Source of the DNA: an uncultured Rivibacter sp.
GTDB taxonomy: Bacteria > Pseudomonadota > Gammaproteobacteria > Burkholderiales > Burkholderiaceae
Reading direction: 5' to 3'
Assembly (NCBI GenBank): GCA_946480925.1
Contig: CAMLLU010000077.1
Location: forward strand, 1-26,771
Length of the DNA: 26,771 nt
Every line of letters starts with the position of its first letter. The first letter of the stretch is position 1. This document shows, in pieces, positions 9,301-16,125 of this stretch. The notes beneath the pieces are model-generated. The model had not been told where the DNA came from. It saw only the letters and a program-made list of their open reading frames with translations, and searched no databases. The position numbers and the translations under genes are program-made.

Positions 9301-9427
9301 GCAGGTCGATGTCGGGGAAGTCCTGGATCTGCAGCTGCCGGAAGCCGAGCAGGCCCAGCACCGTGAGGAGCACGAACAGCAGGATGCCCGGGACCGGATG
9401 GCGGATCGACCAGGAAGAGAAGTTCAT
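6305..9427 (-). CDS. RND multidrug efflux pump, inner-membrane subunit (HAE1 type)
   Basis: This 1040-residue protein has the usual length and layout of HAE1/AcrB-class proton-driven exporters: one N-terminal helix, a large periplasmic loop, six helices, a second loop and five helices. FPDIDLPTIQVSASL near the start and GILVDDAIVEIENIE are family hallmarks; D399 and D400 are the proton-relay pair of TM4. LMGIVTKNSILLVEYA and KRARPIVMTTFAMGAGMLP mark the second half. It shares TGATG with the adaptor stop; ATG 9427 was taken rather than the TTG one codon earlier. It is the last gene of an outer-membrane factor, adaptor, pump operon and closest in type to MdtB/MdtC or heavy-efflux homologues. 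Substrates cannot be read from the sequence. A proposed operator at 12064-12125 likely controls it. Confidence 0.95.
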   Translation of the reverse strand: MNFSSWSIRHPVPGILLFVLLTVLGLLGFRQLQIQDFPDIDLPTIQVSASLEGAAPEQLETEVARKIEDKLASLSKLDHVRTTITDGAVSISVMFDIDKDSEAALSEVRNAVDSARAELPASMNDPTVSKLTTANSELMTYTIESQRLDEQDLSWFVDNDVTKALLAVKGVAKVVRVGGVDREVHVELDPALMAGLGVTPSDVSTRLKAAQQEASGGQGAIGGQRQSSRMLAVVGSPAEVGAISVPIADGRYVRLDQVARISDTHAERSTLAFRDGMPVIGFQVTRSRGYSDVGVAEDVRAAIGRFAQAHTEVRIAEASNTVTRIEENYEGSMHLLLEGALLAVVVVWWFLRDWRATLISATALPLSIIPAFGFMALAGYSLNTVTLLALSLVVGILVDDAIVEIENIERHLNMGKTPFQAAMEAADEIGLAVIATTFTLVAVFLPTAFMGGIPGKFFRQFGVTASVAVLASLLVARLLTPMMAAYLLKPREAGHGEVSTDGPVMTRYLGWVRHALTHRKSAMLATALFFGLSVAVVPFLSTGFLPAPDRAQSRVTLTLPPGSTLDDTATMTQDATLLLFSVPEVKSVFVSAGTASSSEGPRTSSMADVTSATLTVGLVPRGERALKQPGVEARMRELLRQLPGVRVAVGGGGSGESLEITLASDDAKSLTTAAQQVEAQLRTLKGIGNVKSSAALQRPEIQVRPDHARAAALGVTSESLAQAVRLATYGDYSTALPKLNLPQRQIPIRVTMETSAVRNSLDAVSSLRVAGSQGTVSLGSVAEVTLGSGPSQIDRIDRSRNVTLTVELNGRPIGDVRREAMALPALRSLPAGVHRVEQGDLQRMSELFASFGVAMAVGVFCIYAVLVLLFHDFLQPATILSALPLALGGAFLSLWITHQPFSMPVVIGVLMLMGIVTKNSILLVEYAIVARRDRGMSRLEALIDACHKRARPIVMTTFAMGAGMLPNALGLGAEPSFRQPMAIVVIGGLLTSTLLSLLVVPVVFTYVDDLLQPAWRRRAGNIARAAVSFVLRRRRGGVST

Positions 9428-10554
9428 CAACGGCCCCTTGCGTTGCCGCTCGCTGCGCCGGGGGCGCCCTGCGCAGTCGCGACGGTGACGTGTGCACCTT
9501 CGGAGAGGAAGGCGCCGCCGCTGGCGACGACCGGCTCGCCGGCCTTCAGGCCGCTCGCGATCTCGACCCGGTCTTCACGTCGGCGGCCAGTCACCACCGG
9601 CCGGCTCGCCACCCTTCCGTCGTCGCCGACGAGGTAGACGTAGGCACGACCGTCGCGCATCACCACCGCACTGGCCGGCAGCGTGAGCGCCGGCTTGTCG
9701 TCGAGCTCGATGCTGCCGCTGCCGAACATCCCGGGTCGCGTGCCGTTGCCGACGGGCAGGCTCACGTAGACGATGGCGCGGCCGGTGCTGGCCGACAGGG
9801 CCGGTGCCACCATGCGCACTTCGCCCTGCACCACCTGGCCGTTGTGGAGGGTGACGCGTGCCACGCGGCCCGGCTTCACCGCCTCGAGCTGCTGCGCGTC
9901 GAGCTCGGGCCGCCATTCGATGCGGCCCTGGCGCACGAGCCGGAACAGCTCGGTTCCGGCGCTCACCACACTGCCGAGCACCGCGCTCTTCGACGACACG
10001 ATGCCGTCGTCAGCCGCCAGCACGCGCGTCTGCGAGAGCTTCAGCGTGATGCCGTCGAGCTCGGCCTGCGCCGAGTCCAACGAGGCCCGGGACGTCTCGA
10101 CCGCGATGCGGTATTCCTCGATCCTCTGTGCCGACAGCGCGCCGCTGTCTTCGGCAAGGCGCGCCCGCCCGAGGTTGGACCGCGCCTGCTCCAGGGCCGC
10201 GCGGGCCTGGGCCACCGCGGCCTCCTGTTTGCGCAGGTCGTTGCGCAGGCTGTCATCGGCCAGGCGCGCGAGCAGCTGGCCGCGCTTCACCTGTGCGCCC
10301 ACGTCGACCTTCAACTCCACCAGCTGCAGGCCGCCCGTCTCGGGCGTGACGATCACTTCCTGCCAGGCTGCGAGCGGGCCGCTGGCCTGCACCAGCTGCG
10401 GCCAGTTCTGCATCCGCGGCGTCACGCTCACGACCGTGAGCACGCTGGGTGGCTGGGCTGCATTCGCCGACGCGCCAGCCGGCAGTTTCGAACAGGCAGC
10501 CAGGCCGGCCGCCATCAGCGCCGCCGCCATGGCAGCCAGGAATCTACGGTTCAA
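9427..10554 (-). CDS. RND efflux periplasmic adaptor lipoprotein
   Basis: This 375-residue membrane fusion protein bridges the inner-membrane pump and the outer-membrane channel. MNRRFLAAMAAALMAAGLAA followed by C21 is a lipoprotein signal peptide. A lipoyl-like half (VIVTPETGGL...VDVGAQVKRGQLLARL) precedes an alpha-hairpin rich in Ala, Arg and Glu (about residues 105-170). The second lipoyl half (AADDGIVSS) and beta-barrel and membrane-proximal domains follow (LPASAVVMRDGRAYVYLV). The start codon is TTG at 10554, preceded by a very strong AAGGAGG about seven bases upstream. It overlaps the TGA of the outer-membrane factor as TTGA, so translation is probably coupled. The stop overlaps the pump start. 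Confidence 0.94.
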   Translation of the reverse strand: MNRRFLAAMAAALMAAGLAACSKLPAGASANAAQPPSVLTVVSVTPRMQNWPQLVQASGPLAAWQEVIVTPETGGLQLVELKVDVGAQVKRGQLLARLADDSLRNDLRKQEAAVAQARAALEQARSNLGRARLAEDSGALSAQRIEEYRIAVETSRASLDSAQAELDGITLKLSQTRVLAADDGIVSSKSAVLGSVVSAGTELFRLVRQGRIEWRPELDAQQLEAVKPGRVARVTLHNGQVVQGEVRMVAPALSASTGRAIVYVSLPVGNGTRPGMFGSGSIELDDKPALTLPASAVVMRDGRAYVYLVGDDGRVASRPVVTGRRREDRVEIASGLKAGEPVVASGGAFLSEGAHVTVATAQGAPGAASGNARGR

Positions 10555-12020
10555 GACGTCCCTCCTTGGACGGTGTCGTTTGCCTGCACTGGCGGCGATG
10601 CAGCCGCACCGGGCTGCCAGCCGCCACCGAGCGCCTTGTAGAGCGCGATCCAGTACTGCACGCGGTCGCGCTGCAACGTGAGCAGGCTGACCTCGGCCGA
10701 GAGCGCCGAGCGGCGCGCCTCTTCGAGGGTCAGCAGGCTGTCGTTGCCAGCGCGCCAGTTGGCTTCGATGGAATCGAAGTGGCGGCGGTATTCGCCGGCT
10801 GCGCGCTCGGCATCACTGGCGCGTTGCGCGGTGCTGTCGAGGTTGACCAGCGCCTGCTCGACCTCCCTGACCACCGTGCGTACGCGCTGGCGCCAGTTGG
10901 CCAGTGCCGAGGCATGGCCCGCTTGCGCGCTGCTCACCGCCGCACGCCGACGGCCGCCGTCGAACAGCGGGATCGACAGCACCGGGCCGAACGACCAGGT
11001 CGTCACCGACGACGCGCCGCTCACCGCCGACAGGCTGACCGAGCCGGACAGCGACAGGCTGGGGTACAGGTCGGCGCGGGCCGCGCCGACCTCTGCACTG
11101 GTGGCCGCCAGCTCGCGCTCGACCGCGGCCAGGTCCGGCCGCTGGCGCAGCACTTCGGCCGGCACGCTGTGCACCTCGATCGACTGCGGCTGCGGCACCT
11201 GAGCCGCGCCTTGCGCAAGCAGCAGCCGCAAGGCCGGCTCGTCATGGCCCGTCAGGGCGACTAGCGACTTCACCAGCAACTCGCACTGGGCGCGCTGCAA
11301 GACGAGCGTCGAGCGCGTGCTCGCCACGCTGGCCCGCGCCAGCATGCCGTCCGACGGCGCGCTGAAGCCGGCGCGCACCGCCGCGGCCGTCGCCTTGTCG
11401 GTCTGCATCGTCGAAGCCAGCTCACGCTCGTAGGCACCGGCCAGCAGCCCGCAGGCGCGGTATTGCACGTAGGTGTCGGCCACCTCGGCAGCCAGCGACA
11501 CGCGGGCGTCGTGCCAGTCGTCGATGCGCGCGTCCACGCGCGCCTGCGCCGCCTCGGTGTTGCGTCGCACCTTGCCCCACAGGTCGATCTCCCACGACGC
11601 GTCGAGACCGGCGCTGCGCGTGGTGGCCGTCCTGGGCTGCGACGACTGCTGCTGGCGCCCCCGCGTCAGCGAGCCGTTGCCGCTCAAGCCCGGCACGCCG
11701 GCCGCTTCGGCCGTCGTGAGCGTCGCGCGCGCCTTTTCGATGTTGGCCCAGGCCTGCGCGAGGCTGGGGCTCCCCGCTTCTGCCTGCTCGATCAGCCGGG
11801 TCAGCACCGGGTCGTCGAACTGTTGCCACCACTGTTGCATTGCGGTGGTACTGCCGCCGTGCGGCAGCGGCGCATGCCAGGCGGCCGGGGCGCTGGGCGG
11901 CGGGGCTTGACGGCCCGGCCCCGCGGCACAGCCGGCCAGCACGACGACGAAACCGAGGACAGGCAGGACACGACCAAAGGCGCGAGAGGTGTCTGCAATG
12001 AATGAGGCACGGGGATCCAT
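10551..12020 (-). CDS. Outer-membrane efflux channel lipoprotein (NodT/TolC family)
   Basis: This 489-residue outer-membrane factor forms the trimeric exit duct of the RND system. A signal peptide ends in the lipobox LAGC, so the mature protein is lipid-anchored, as in NodT/OprM-type factors. The WWQQFDDPVLTRLIEQA segment, DASWEIDLWGKVRR, the long helical repeats, and the second-half repeats around SFGPVLSIPLFDGGRRRA are typical of the family. ATG 12020 was chosen because the signal peptide follows directly; upstream in-frame sequence runs through the operator region. It is the first gene of the efflux operon and is transcribed divergently from the mipA-like gene, with 155 bases between starts. 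Confidence 0.93.
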   Translation of the reverse strand: MDPRASFIADTSRAFGRVLPVLGFVVVLAGCAAGPGRQAPPPSAPAAWHAPLPHGGSTTAMQQWWQQFDDPVLTRLIEQAEAGSPSLAQAWANIEKARATLTTAEAAGVPGLSGNGSLTRGRQQQSSQPRTATTRSAGLDASWEIDLWGKVRRNTEAAQARVDARIDDWHDARVSLAAEVADTYVQYRACGLLAGAYERELASTMQTDKATAAAVRAGFSAPSDGMLARASVASTRSTLVLQRAQCELLVKSLVALTGHDEPALRLLLAQGAAQVPQPQSIEVHSVPAEVLRQRPDLAAVERELAATSAEVGAARADLYPSLSLSGSVSLSAVSGASSVTTWSFGPVLSIPLFDGGRRRAAVSSAQAGHASALANWRQRVRTVVREVEQALVNLDSTAQRASDAERAAGEYRRHFDSIEANWRAGNDSLLTLEEARRSALSAEVSLLTLQRDRVQYWIALYKALGGGWQPGAAASPPVQANDTVQGGTS

Positions 12021-12063
12021 GGGCTCTGCACGAACTTGAAGCGCGCAATGTCTCGCCAAGCGG

Positions 12064-12125
12064 CTTACCGAGTACTTACCGGCGAATTCCCGTGGCCCGA
12101 GGCGGGCCGGTAAGTACGCCGTAAT
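12064..12125. promoter_or_regulatory. Divergent operator: paired 11-bp-period repeats
   Basis: CTTAC-N6-CTTAC (12064-12079) is a direct repeat with an 11-bp period, the layout bound by OmpR-family regulators such as PmrA and QseB. GTAAG-N6-GTAAT (12110-12125) is the same layout on the opposite strand. The inner half-sites extend to a perfect 12-bp inverted repeat, GTACTTACCGGC (12072-12083) and GCCGGTAAGTAC (12106-12117). The outer edges sit 43 bases from the efflux start and 50 from the mipA-like start. The response regulator encoded at 13041 is the obvious candidate ligand; the match to a particular consensus is partial. Confidence 0.7.
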
Positions 12126-12175
12126 TCGTTCGCGCGGAAGATCGCGCCTCCTCAACACCGATGTGGAAGGCCTTC

Positions 12176-13030
12176 ATGGAATCACTGCTCATGCGCCTGC
12201 TTCCGCGTCCGCGCTTCGCAAACCTGCCCGCCTTCATCGCCCGCAGGGTGGCCGCCTCGGCCCTGCTACACGTGCTGTTCGCGCCTGCCCTGGCATTCGC
12301 CACCGACGAACCTGCGGCAAGAGCCGCCGATGCGCCCGCCGGATCGCCCTGGGGGCTCGGGGTTGCGGCCATCAGCACCCGGAAAGCCTATGCGGACATC
12401 GACAGGGAGAACCGCGCTCTGCCCATCGTGTACTTCGACAACCGCTGGGTGCGCGTCTTCGGCCCGCGCGTGGAGCTCAAGCTGCCCAGCCTCGACGTCA
12501 GCGCCTCGCAGAAGATCGACTTCAGCCTCGTGGCCCGGTACGACGAAAGCGGCTATGAACCGGATGACGCGCCCATCCTTTCCGGCATGCAGGAACGCAA
12601 GGGCGGGTTCTGGGCAGGTGGCAAGGTGAGCTGGCACAACGACGTGGCCGACGTGAGCGCCGAGGTGCTGGCCGATGCCTCGGGCCACAGCAAGGGACAG
12701 CGTGCCACGCTGGGGCTGGACAGAACCTTCCGGCTCGCATCGAACGTGACGTTCGTGCCTCGCGTGTCGGCCTCGTGGCTGAGCAAGAAGTACGTCGACT
12801 ACTACTACGGCGTTCGTGACAATGAGGCCCGCATCGATCGCCCCGCCTATCTCGGCGAGTCCGCGGTGAATGCTGAACTGGGTGCCAGGGCGACCTACCG
12901 CTTCAGCCCGTCGCACTCGGTGTTCATGGATGTGGGTGTGACGAGCCTCGCGAAGGAAATCAAGGACAGCCCGCTGGTCGACACGTCGACGGAGAACCGG
13001 GTGTCCGTGGGCTATCTGTACCGCTTCTGA
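12176..13030 (+). CDS. MipA/OmpV family outer-membrane protein
   Basis: This 284-residue exported beta-barrel protein begins with a basic stretch and hydrophobic leader (likely cut after LAFA). WGLGVAAISTRKAYADIDRE opens the mature domain. NRWVRVFGPRVELKLPS follows, and further amphipathic strands end in a terminal Phe (SVGYLYRF), the outer-membrane insertion signature. MipA/OmpV proteins are associated with peptidoglycan-enzyme scaffolding and with antimicrobial-peptide or envelope-stress responses; the role here is not known. ATG 12176 was chosen because GGAAGG lies five bases upstream; an earlier ATG at 12161 lacks this. It is the first gene of the plus operon, 10 bases ahead of the response regulator, a common pairing of MipA-like genes with OmpR-type two-component systems. 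Confidence 0.85.
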   Translation: MESLLMRLLPRPRFANLPAFIARRVAASALLHVLFAPALAFATDEPAARAADAPAGSPWGLGVAAISTRKAYADIDRENRALPIVYFDNRWVRVFGPRVELKLPSLDVSASQKIDFSLVARYDESGYEPDDAPILSGMQERKGGFWAGGKVSWHNDVADVSAEVLADASGHSKGQRATLGLDRTFRLASNVTFVPRVSASWLSKKYVDYYYGVRDNEARIDRPAYLGESAVNAELGARATYRFSPSHSVFMDVGVTSLAKEIKDSPLVDTSTENRVSVGYLYRF

Positions 13031-13040
13031 TCAGCTTCTG

Positions 13041-13727
13041 ATGAACCGCATTCTTCTGGTCGAAGACCACGAAGGGCTGGCTGGCCTGATGTGCAGCGGG
13101 CTCTCGGGTGCCGGCATAGCGGCCGACGTGGTCGCCCGCATCGACACTGCGTGGGCCGCCATCCAGCAGATCCCGTATCGCGCACTGATCCTCGACCGGG
13201 GGCTGCCGGATGGCGACGGACTCGCCTTGCTTCAGCGCATGCGCCGTGCGCAGATCGGCATTCCCTGCCTGGTGCTGACCGCCCGCGACGCGCTGCACGA
13301 CCGCGTGCAGGGCCTGGAAGCCGGTGCCGACGACTACCTCCCCAAGCCCTTCGCCATGGACGAGATGGTGGCGCGCGTTCGTGCGCTGCTGCGGCGCCCG
13401 GTGGAGCAGCGCACGCTCGATCCTTGTGTGGGCGACCTGCAGCTGCGCCCGCAGGCGGGCACCATGCAGTGCGGTGAAGACACCGTGACGCTGGCCGCCG
13501 CGGAGATGCAGATCATGCTGCTGCTGGTGCAGGCGAATGGCGAAACGGTGCGCCGCGGCGCGCTCGAGGCCGCCGGTTGGGGCCTGGGCACCGCCGTCAC
13601 GCCGAACGCGCTGGACGTGGCCCTGCATCGCCTGCGCCGCAAGCTGCTGGCCATCGGTTCCCGTCAACGGATCGTCAATGTGAGGAACCTCGGGTATGCG
13701 CTTCGAGAAATCGGCCGTTCTGAATAG
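13041..13727 (+). CDS. OmpR-family response regulator (QseB/PmrA-like)
   Basis: This 228-residue two-domain regulator has a receiver with the acidic pair E8/D9, phospho-acceptor D52 (LILDRGLPDGDG), T80 and K102 (DDYLPKPF). A winged-helix DNA-binding domain runs from about residue 125 to the end (NALDVALHRLRRKL, VRNLGYAL). It is probably activated by the kinase encoded next, whose start overlaps this gene by 32 bases. The gene follows the mipA-like gene with a 10-base gap and no obvious ribosome-binding site, suggesting translational coupling. The subgroup is close to QseB/PmrA/TctD by look. The 11-bp-period repeats at 12064-12125 fit its expected DNA target. Confidence 0.94.
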   Translation: MNRILLVEDHEGLAGLMCSGLSGAGIAADVVARIDTAWAAIQQIPYRALILDRGLPDGDGLALLQRMRRAQIGIPCLVLTARDALHDRVQGLEAGADDYLPKPFAMDEMVARVRALLRRPVEQRTLDPCVGDLQLRPQAGTMQCGEDTVTLAAAEMQIMLLLVQANGETVRRGALEAAGWGLGTAVTPNALDVALHRLRRKLLAIGSRQRIVNVRNLGYALREIGRSE

Positions 13728-15093
13728 TCTCAGCCTGAAGGTGCTGGGCGCCTACCTGGTCGGCGTGGCGCTGACCATGCTGTTGATCGGGCTGGGCTTC
13801 GTGGCGTTGCTGACCTTCCGTGCCGAAGTACTGGACAAGCGCGTCGCCTGGCAAGCCGGCAAGCTGGCCGCCCACATGAGGTTCGATGCGGCAGGCTCGC
13901 CGGTCGCGCTGAGCCGCAGCGACCACGGGCAGGACTGGATCTACCAGAGCTTCAAGGAAGAGATCGCATACCGCGTGCTCGATGCGTCGGGCCGGGTCGC
14001 CCTTCACTCGCCCGCAGGCGAGCCCTTCTGGGCCTCCAGCGGCCCGCCGGCCCGCCACCTGCAACGCGGGCACTTTTCGTTCGAGCGTGACGGAGTGGCG
14101 ATGCGCGTCGCCACCGAACCCGTGCAACGCGACGGGCGCACCTGGTTCCTGCAGTATGCGGTGAGCGTGCGATCGGCCGATCTGTTCCAGTCCGAACTGG
14201 CCTTGCCGTTCCTCGGCAGGGGCATCGCGCTGTTCGGCGTGACCTTGCTGGTCGTCTTCAGTGCCTGCGCCTTTGTGACCATTCGGCGCACCTTCAAGCC
14301 GTTGCGCGAACTCTCGGCCTGCGCGGCGGCGATCTCGCCGCGTTCGCTGCATGCACGGCTGCAACCCGAGGGCGTGCCCACCGAAGTGGCCCCCCTGGTG
14401 AAGAGCTTCAACCGGGCCCTGGGGCGGCTGGAGCACGGATACCGCGTGCAGCAGGAGTTCCTGGCCGCAGCCGCCCACGAACTGAAGACGCCGCTGGCAC
14501 TGATCCGCGCGCGGATCGAACTGAACGAGAACGGCCCCCACAGGGCGTTGCTGCTCCAGGACATCGAACACATGACGCGCCAGGTGCAGCAGCTGCTGCA
14601 CCTGGCCGAGGCGAGCGAAGCCGAGAACTACCACTTCGAGCCGGTCGACATGATGGACGTGGCCGAGGAAGCGGCCGCCTATCTGCAGCGCATGGCCCAG
14701 GCGGCAGACGTGCAGGTGGAGTTGCGCCCGGGCGAGGTGCGGCCCACGTGGCTGGCCGACCGCGGCGCGTCGTTCACGCTGCTGAAGAACCTGCTCGAGA
14801 ACGCCATCCAGCACGCGCCACACGGTTCGGCGGTGAGCATCGAAGCCGGCGTCGGCTCGCTCACCGTGCGCGACAGGGGCCCCGGCGTGGATGACCAGGC
14901 GCTCTCCCGCATGTTCGTGCGCTTCTGGCGCGGTACGCATCGCCGCGACAAGGGCGCCGGCCTGGGCCTGGCCATCTGCCTGGAAATCGCCCGGGCGCAC
15001 GGGTGGACGCTGTCTGCCGAGCGCGCGGAGCCAGGCCTGCGCCTGGTGCTGTCGCGGCCGCAACTGCATGGAAGCGGCCCCGCGTCCGCGTAA
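13696..15093 (+). CDS. Two-component sensor histidine kinase
   Basis: This 465-residue inner-membrane sensor has a first membrane helix (about residues 13-38), a periplasmic sensor of about 130 residues, and a second helix (about 173-195). A HAMP linker follows (RRTFKPLRELSA). The HisKA domain has phosphorylated H261 in AAAAHELKTPLAL. The ATPase domain has the N box LLKNLLENAIQHAP, G1 DRGPGV, F box FVRFWRG and G2 GAGLGLAICL. The organisation matches QseC/PmrB/TctE-type kinases. It overlaps the regulator gene by 32 bases, so the two are made together. The signal sensed cannot be deduced; the linked efflux and outer-membrane genes suggest an envelope or toxic-compound cue. Confidence 0.94.
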   Translation: MRFEKSAVLNSLSLKVLGAYLVGVALTMLLIGLGFVALLTFRAEVLDKRVAWQAGKLAAHMRFDAAGSPVALSRSDHGQDWIYQSFKEEIAYRVLDASGRVALHSPAGEPFWASSGPPARHLQRGHFSFERDGVAMRVATEPVQRDGRTWFLQYAVSVRSADLFQSELALPFLGRGIALFGVTLLVVFSACAFVTIRRTFKPLRELSACAAAISPRSLHARLQPEGVPTEVAPLVKSFNRALGRLEHGYRVQQEFLAAAAHELKTPLALIRARIELNENGPHRALLLQDIEHMTRQVQQLLHLAEASEAENYHFEPVDMMDVAEEAAAYLQRMAQAADVQVELRPGEVRPTWLADRGASFTLLKNLLENAIQHAPHGSAVSIEAGVGSLTVRDRGPGVDDQALSRMFVRFWRGTHRRDKGAGLGLAICLEIARAHGWTLSAERAEPGLRLVLSRPQLHGSGPASA

Positions 15094-15159
15094 AGGTCCA
15101 CGCGGCGTCCAGCTTCGGCGCCCGTTGCGGCCCTGGGCAACTCTTCAACCACAACAGCC

Positions 15160-16074
15160 ATGAACCAAGCCAAACCACAACGTGTCGTCGTCATGACCGG
15201 CGCGACCGCCGGACTCGGCGCGCATGCGCTGCGCCACGTGGCCGCGCAGCCCGGCGTGCGGGTGATAGTGGGTGCCCGGGGAAGCGAGCGGCCGGTGCCA
15301 CCCGGTGTGGACGTCATGCCGCTCGATCTCGCTTCGCTCACCAGCGTGCGCCAATTCGCCGAGGCGGTGGCACGCCGGCTGGGCGACGCCCGCATCGACG
15401 TGCTCGTCCTCAACGCCGGCATGCAGACCGCCAACAACGAGCGGCGCAGTGCCGAGGGCTACGAACTGACGTTCGCGGTCAATCACCTCGCCCACTACCT
15501 GCTGGCGAGGCTGCTGGTGCCTCGCATGGCACAGCATGGCCGGCTGATGATCACCACGAGCGAGACGCATGACCCCGCCGTCACACCGATCGCGCCCAAG
15601 GCCCTGGAGCCGCAGGCGCTGGCGCACCCCGCCAAGAGGGGCCTGGGTTCCGGCATCCGTGCCTACGCGGCCTCCAAGCTGTGCAACCTGCTGACCGCAC
15701 AGTCGTTCGCCGCGCTGGACGACGTGAAGGCCCGGCAGATCACCGTGGTCGCCTTCAGCCCCGGCCTCACCGGCGGCACGTCGCTCGGCCGTGACAGCCC
15801 GCTCGTCATGCGCGCCAGCGTCACGCTCCTGATGCACACCGTCTTCTGGCTGGTGGGTCTCTTCCGCCCCGAATACGTGATCGGCACACCGGAACGCTCG
15901 GGTGAAGCGCTGGCCGAAGTCGCGCTGGGCACCGTCACCCCGCCGCCCGGTCGGATCTATCTCTCGCTCGTCAAAGGCCAGCCGAGGTTCCCCGACCCGT
16001 CGGAATTGGCGCGAAGCCGAGAGGCCCAGGAACGGTTGTGGCGCGAAAGCGCAGCCATGGTCGGCCTCGAATGA
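15160..16074 (+). CDS. Short-chain dehydrogenase/reductase
   Basis: This 304-residue Rossmann-fold oxidoreductase has the cofactor loop TGATAGLG (residues 13-20), a D56-L motif (PLDLAS), LNAG (85-88) and catalytic S134 (ITTSE). The active-site pair Y169 and K173 lies in YAASK. The length and the retinol-dehydrogenase/protochlorophyllide-reductase-like arrangement (EGYELTFAVNHLAHYLL) place it among the extended 'retinol dehydrogenase-like' SDRs. GARGSE after the second strand (residues 38-43) suggests NADP(H) preference. It follows the kinase by 66 bases and precedes the hydrolase by 51 bases on the same strand, so it is probably in the operon. Its substrate is unknown. Confidence 0.9.
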   Translation: MNQAKPQRVVVMTGATAGLGAHALRHVAAQPGVRVIVGARGSERPVPPGVDVMPLDLASLTSVRQFAEAVARRLGDARIDVLVLNAGMQTANNERRSAEGYELTFAVNHLAHYLLARLLVPRMAQHGRLMITTSETHDPAVTPIAPKALEPQALAHPAKRGLGSGIRAYAASKLCNLLTAQSFAALDDVKARQITVVAFSPGLTGGTSLGRDSPLVMRASVTLLMHTVFWLVGLFRPEYVIGTPERSGEALAEVALGTVTPPPGRIYLSLVKGQPRFPDPSELARSREAQERLWRESAAMVGLE

Positions 16075-16125
16075 GCACGTCATGACATTCGGTGGCATTC
16101 AACAAGGACTCAACAAGGGCGTTCG

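Noticed and set aside
7109..9637. An 842-codon open frame on the plus strand opposite the RND pump gene
   Set aside because: It is antisense to a clear RND permease, with His/Arg/Gln-rich composition typical of mirror frames in high-GC DNA and no recognisable domain.
9490..10641. A 383-codon plus-strand frame opposite the adaptor gene
   Set aside because: It is the antisense shadow of a well-supported periplasmic adaptor.
12072..12117. The 12-bp inverted repeat as a terminator
   Set aside because: It lies between two divergent start codons, not after a gene, and its half-sites continue into 11-bp-period direct repeats, so an operator is more likely.
13675..15069. A 464-codon open frame on the minus strand opposite the sensor kinase
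   Set aside because: It mirrors an unambiguous histidine kinase and has low-complexity Gln/His/Arg-rich residues with no domain.
15145..16098. A 317-codon minus-strand frame opposite the SDR gene
   Set aside because: The plus frame has all SDR motifs; the minus frame has none.
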